Positions 58,766-64,000 of a stretch of 64,000 bases of DNA are shown here, piece after piece; position 1 is the first letter of the stretch; each line of letters begins with the position of its first letter. The DNA comes from Gymnorhina tibicen. Its lineage: Eukaryota; Chordata; Aves; Passeriformes; Artamidae. The stretch lies in NCBI GenBank assembly GCA_013399875.1, contig VXAZ01002109.1, positions 1,423,901 to 1,487,900 on the forward strand. Direction: 5' to 3'. Made by a program: the position numbers and the translations under genes. Below the pieces are notes generated by a model. The model ran no database searches. It saw only the letters and a list, made by a program, of their open reading frames with translations, and was not told the DNA's origin.

Positions 58766-61700
58766 CTGCAAAGTGAAAGCATTTTGAAATCAAAGAAACA
58801 GAAATCAGCAATAGAATAGAATAAACTTATGAAACTACTTTAAGAAAAAAAAGGACACGAAAGAAATCTCTCAGTCTCACCACTTATTTTAAAAGAGAAC
58901 CTATTGGTTTTAACACAGATCTTACTCAAGTGTGCAGAACGAAAATTCCTGTCACAACACATACTAGATGACTTTCAGAGATCATGCAGCTAAGTGGGAG
59001 GCCTCAGGTAGCAGCACAAGTAACACTTGCTTGTTTTGATATCTGGTCCTAATATAATTATGCAGCAGTAAGTCAAATGAGTTAGAAACCATCAGGTCAA
59101 TTAGGCTTGTTAATTTTCTAAGCAAAAGCTTGAAAAAAGCCCCAACCCTGCTAGCTATGATAGATAGCAGATTTTCTAACTGTGTTTGCCGTATTATTTA
59201 GAGAAATTACTTTCCAGTTACAGTGCTGTAAAATATTAGTCATATATACTGGTTATATGGTACCTTCAAAATAAATTCTCAAAATCCATATATATGTACT
59301 TTCAATATGTTTTCAGATTCATACACTCAGCCAAGCTATACTGAGACTAAGAGGGAAAGAGAAATGACTCTTAGCAAATGAATGCACACATAACAGGTAG
59401 CTTAGCACCTGCCAAAATGTGTTGCTCAAAACTCTAGAGACTGGTGACACTAATGAGAAATTAGGCATTTGTTCAGAGAAAAATACTGAAGAATGTTAAA
59501 ATATAGATTTGCAAGTGAAACAAAGATCTTGTAAAAAAAACCTGCTAAGGGTAAGTGTCAGGCAACAGGATAAAAGGAAAAAAGAATAGCTGCATTTGCT
59601 TGGAGCAAATTTTAATCAAAACATCTGGTTCTCATGCTACTTTGAAGGATGGAAAACTGAGTAGTAACATTTACTGCATTTGACAGAGACCAAATCAACT
59701 TACTAAGAGTCAAGAGAAGAAAATTCTGCCATGGATTGCTCCATTTTGTTTATCACTTTTCAGCCAAGAAAGCTGTGGGTCAGATTTGGCCACACAGATT
59801 TGGCTATAATGGGCAATGCCATGGATCTGTGGGATCCTGTCTCTATGTCTGTCAGTGGCACCCACATGAGCAACCAAGTGTCCAGTAGCACAAACCTCTT
59901 GCTGCACAGCAGGTAGCAGGAGGATCTGGGTGAAAACAGACTCTTTCTAAGTCTCCTTTTCAAGGGGTCCTTCTTGAAAACAGCAGAAGAAGGCTGGATG
60001 TTCACCAGCACTCAGCCGTGCCAACTGGCAGCACACACGGATTCAAGTGCACATCTGGGAATGCTCCAATGCCAGAATGTTCACACAGCCTTCAAGCCCT
60101 AGTTATGTTAATAGGAATGCTATCATCCAAACTCCTGTCTCCCACACTGAATTGTGTCCTTGAGTCCTATCAATACACATCAATAATGTGCTACAATCTA
60201 TAGATTTTTCAAGCCAAGAATGTAAAGGCATCTGAATTATCTGCCTTCTGGTAAGGAATAAAAACACTGAAGCCAACAAAAAATTTGAAAAGGTATTATA
60301 CTTCAGGCATTTTTCTATCACACTTGTGAGCAAAACAGTTTTCTGGAAAATGAACTTCTAAATAAAATTAAAATGGGATTTTATGGAGATGCACAACACA
60401 GCACATCAGGCAATTAATTTCACAAGGTATTAATTCTTCTTTGGAACAAAATGCCTTCTAGTGAATGGAATTTGCTGATTCCCCAGTATTTCAGTAAGTT
60501 AAATCAAAATTTTAATTCCTGCTTTTGAAAGAACCCACTACTATGGCCACTGGATTTTCCACTAATCCAGCGAGAGGATTTGTGATGATTCCCACTAACC
60601 AGCTGCTATGCAGCTGGGTATCAGTGAGTAGTGTCTACAAGCAGTAAAACTTATGGCTACTTTAGCAAACCTTGTTAAACCCGCTTGGCAAACTTGGTGG
60701 GCATTCTTGAAACTATCCTAATTCTCAGTTTGCCAGCCTGGACTTCTGTTTCAGCTGGTTGCAGCACTGAAATACTAGTCAGCATTGCTGAGAACTGCTC
60801 ACAGTAATTAAAATCTGCAAGATAGTACAGTTTGAGATCATCTCCATCTTTTTAAAACACATGCCAACTCTACTTTATTCTACAGACATCAGATCTACAC
60901 TTAATTTCCAAAAAAAAATTCTGTCTCTTTTCTTTTAATATATGCAGATAGGAATAAGCCTCCATAGAATATAATAAGCTTGTTTTTGGAGAAAATGGAT
61001 GCAATAGTGTCCTTCATGACAATAAGGAAACAGAAACTAGCACAGTGGCCATTTTGCCTAAAGCTACAAAAGACAAACAATGTCTAAAAAAGTGCTTGAG
61101 GGATTGAACAACATGCTTCAAAAATATGTTCAGAAGCCAAAGCTGACACTTGTATATACTGGAAATAGTTATGTGTTAGCTTTGGCTTCAGTGGAACTAC
61201 TTACATGCCTAAAATTAAGAAATTCATTTAAAAAAATTCCAAGTAAACACTATTAAGTGTAATTCCAAGTACTACTATTAAGGAGAAGATATGGATATAT
61301 AAAGTACATTTTTGGGGTAAATTAACAGGAATTTTCAGTAAAAAATTAACATTGTTAAGAAATGCTAGCAATTCTATTCCAAGAAGTACCCTAATCTTAC
61401 CTTAAGTACATTATGAAGAATATATGTATTACAATTGATCATTTGCTATTGGTACCGAGTAGAATAAATCAAAAGCTCTACCTTAATGTCTTTCAGCCCA
61501 TTTTAAATCAAATCTGAGCAACATCTTTGTAGTCTAAAGGATTTTTGACTAATTAATAATGGAAGCAGAATACAGGGTTAATAAAATACATCTTGAAAAT
61601 GTGTAAAAGTATCTAGACTGAGTATCACCATGAGATCTAGCTGTATGAAAGTGTATCTAGAATGATAAAGCGTGCCACATCCTCTTGTGACTTCATATAA

Positions 61701-64000
61701 TAGCTTTGCTTTGACAAACATTCTTTTTTTCCGCTGATTTTAATTGCTCTGCAGGCTGTGGGTTGGCAGAAATTCATTTCGGAGTCTATCTTATTCCATG
61801 AACAGAAGACCCAATTCTGAAGAAGTTAGTCAGTCCATGATGTTAGTCAGATGCCTTTATAAACCACAGCCAGCACACGAATTGATGTGTTCTCTACTGG
61901 CTGAGAAATGTAGCCACAATTTAAAAAAAAAAAGACTAGCTTTTGCTGCAGGGCAGCAACCCAGCTTTCTGCATATCTCCATGATTTAAGACCTTATATT
62001 GGTAAAATAAATTTTTCTCTCACATGCAAATTTCATTATTATTTAAACTGCATAATAATTTTAGCATTTTGCCATCTCATTTAAGATCCATCCAAACAAA
62101 ATTTCAAGTTTACTATTTGTGAGCTCATGTATAAAATTTAAAGTTTTGATATCTGAGGCCTGAGACATCTGTGCCAATTTTTGCTGAAATAAAACCTAGG
62201 AAAAACCCTGACCTTGAAAAAAAAAAACCTCAGGCTTGCTTATTTAGGTTCCTTTTTTGTCTACATCTGTTCTCTGTAGGTTTCCCAAAGCACATTTAAA
62301 CACTAGACAATTTAATTTAAAAATCACAGGCATTTCCTTGAACCATTTGCAGTTCTTCTTCCCTTAACTTCTTGATTTCTCATCACAAGAGATCTTATTC
62401 TAGTTTTTGCTTGTTCATTTTTATAAACTTGTATTCATGAAGTCTATCACAGCAGAAAGCAGGACAACTGGTTAATTTGGTGCTTTTTAATAGAGATGTC
62501 TTTATATGGCATTAATTATGGATTCAATCAGTCCCTGCATTAAAAGCTTTGATCATAGTTGCAGGTATGACTAAGATCCAATAAATATCTTCAAAGAATT
62601 GCTAGCGTTATTTTGACCTTCATAGAATTGCCAATAATATGTTACAATCAGAAAAACAAGGGAATTGCTTACTAGGAATTCTGACTTCCTTTATACAGTA
62701 TAAAGCAGAATGTTGGTTTTAAAAATTAGAGCCTATTTGGTGTATTTTTGATTGTACAGTGTTCTGCATAATACACAGCACTGATTTATTCACTCATTCA
62801 TTCAGTGAAATTCTTCATGTAAAATTGCAGGCATTGCATTAATTTTCTATCCTTTTGCATAGAAGGGTCCTTTTGAATGAGACTGTTGTCAGCAGAAACA
62901 AATAAGGATAACATATTTTCAAGAAGTAGGCCTTTCTTTTTTCTTTTTAATTTGATTTGAATTTTTATTTTATATTTGACCTCTTCAAACAATAAAATAT
63001 GAAGTATTGTGAATATTTGGTAAGGGAATTTTATATGTGGCATTTGTTTAAGCTAGTAACGAAAGCTTACATCTCAATTCAAAGATCACTAAAGTCAAGT
63101 ACCACTTGCAAACTTCTTGCTATCCCCCTGTCACAGATATCTAAAGCAACAACATACAGAGTCAAAGCACTTCCAACCAACAAATGTACCAATTTTCCAG
63201 TACAGAAAATTTTATCAAGAGGAATGGCGTAATTCTCACACCATGCTTGGAAAGCAAGAGTTATTTCCCATGGACACAACAGATACTGGAGTGGAACCTG
63301 AGAATTGCTAGTAAAAAAACCAATTGCCAAGTGACATGCCAGGTTACCCTGCCTCGTTGATTTGTGGAATTATGTAGAATTGCTCCTCAGCTCCTACCTA
63401 CATGCAAGGAGTTGGGCAACCTCAATACACCAAAGTAAATGTAGTCCATGGGGGCTCCAGTCTGATCCCAGCAGGTCACCTGCATTTGAGTTTACAGAAG
63501 ACCTGATTCTCACCTCCCTAGACCACGGGATTCAGAATCCCACAATAATGATCAGAATGAGGCACTGAGGGAGTGTGAAAATGAAACTTGATGTTTGTAC
63601 ATTGGCTTAGACAATGGGATATAAATCTTGTTCCTGGACTCAAGTGCACATGCAGCTTAGAGAGAAACACACAGACAACGCAATCAATAATTGTGAATAG
63701 AGTATAAAATTCAGGAGAGGTCTTTTGTTGTGGACCAATTTTCCTCCACATATGAAATTGATGAAAGAAAAAGTGCACATATGAAAGGAAAAAGTGTATC
63801 TGTTGTTACGTGTCCTGATATGACACTTGCCAGAAGCCTACGTTTCAAAATCACCCATTACCTCCTACTCATTGTATCAAAAACTCTGGTTCTGACTGCT
63901 AACTGTGCAGCTTTATTTGGAATTGATGCTTGAAACACTTCTCTTCAACCTACCCAAGCTGGAAATTTTCGCAAGACACAAAATGTGCAACTGCTGATGA
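58766..64000. other. Probable TNFSF13B intron to window edge
   Basis: AT-rich sequence upstream of the 57-bp BAFF exon. I looked on the minus strand for a furin-site exon (R-x-K-R type) and a transmembrane exon and found neither. No repeat of a known family stands out. Confidence 0.5.

Overview
The window is vertebrate nuclear DNA and almost certainly avian, probably from a songbird. It has long introns, GT-AG exons, at least seven CR1 LINE copies in both orientations, and two bird-type endogenous-retrovirus LTRs that still show target-site duplications. There are no bacterial-style operons or CRISPR arrays. Most long open frames in six-frame translation are introns, repeats or shadows. The real coding content lies in short minus-strand exons.

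Layout, read in the direction of transcription (right to left). (1) About 58.8-56.2 kb: the last four coding exons of TNFSF13B (BAFF), a B-cell survival cytokine of the TNF family. Its first exons were not found in the remaining 5 kb to the right edge. (2) About 56-40 kb: a gene-poor spacer with CR1 copies and one ERVL-type solo LTR. (3) About 39.9-25.2 kb: a complete arylsulfatase gene, best matched to ARSH, with ten coding exons (590 codons). A candidate TATA-containing first exon lies at about 39.5-39.9 kb and a poly(A) signal at 25.2 kb. (4) About 25-14 kb: a spacer holding an LTR-like repeat, a 3-base assembly gap in homopolymer, a CpG-richer segment and an unassigned exon-like ORF. (5) 13.9 kb to the left edge: a second arylsulfatase gene in the same orientation, ARSD/ARSL-like. 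Eight coding exons are visible and the last two expected exons fall outside the window.

The two sulfatase genes are tandem paralogs. Their coding exons 3-8 have identical lengths (122, 123, 424, 137, 135 and 163 bp) and identical phases, and their first two coding exons add up to 176 bp in both. Both keep the formylglycine motif C-T-P-S-R and the metal-binding and catalytic residues, so both are predicted to be active membrane-associated type I sulfatases. BAFF next to Xp22.3-type sulfatases differs from the human arrangement, where these genes are on chromosomes 13 and X, so the stretch near 40-56 kb marks a synteny junction between lineages.

I found no plainly novel multi-gene system. The most useful leads are the very short first coding exons, a possible alternative start of the ARSH-like gene, the candidate promoter, the synteny junction, and two open frames I cannot assign (21.3-21.5 kb and 56.6-57.0 kb). 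All homology calls come from recalled family sequences; no search was run.
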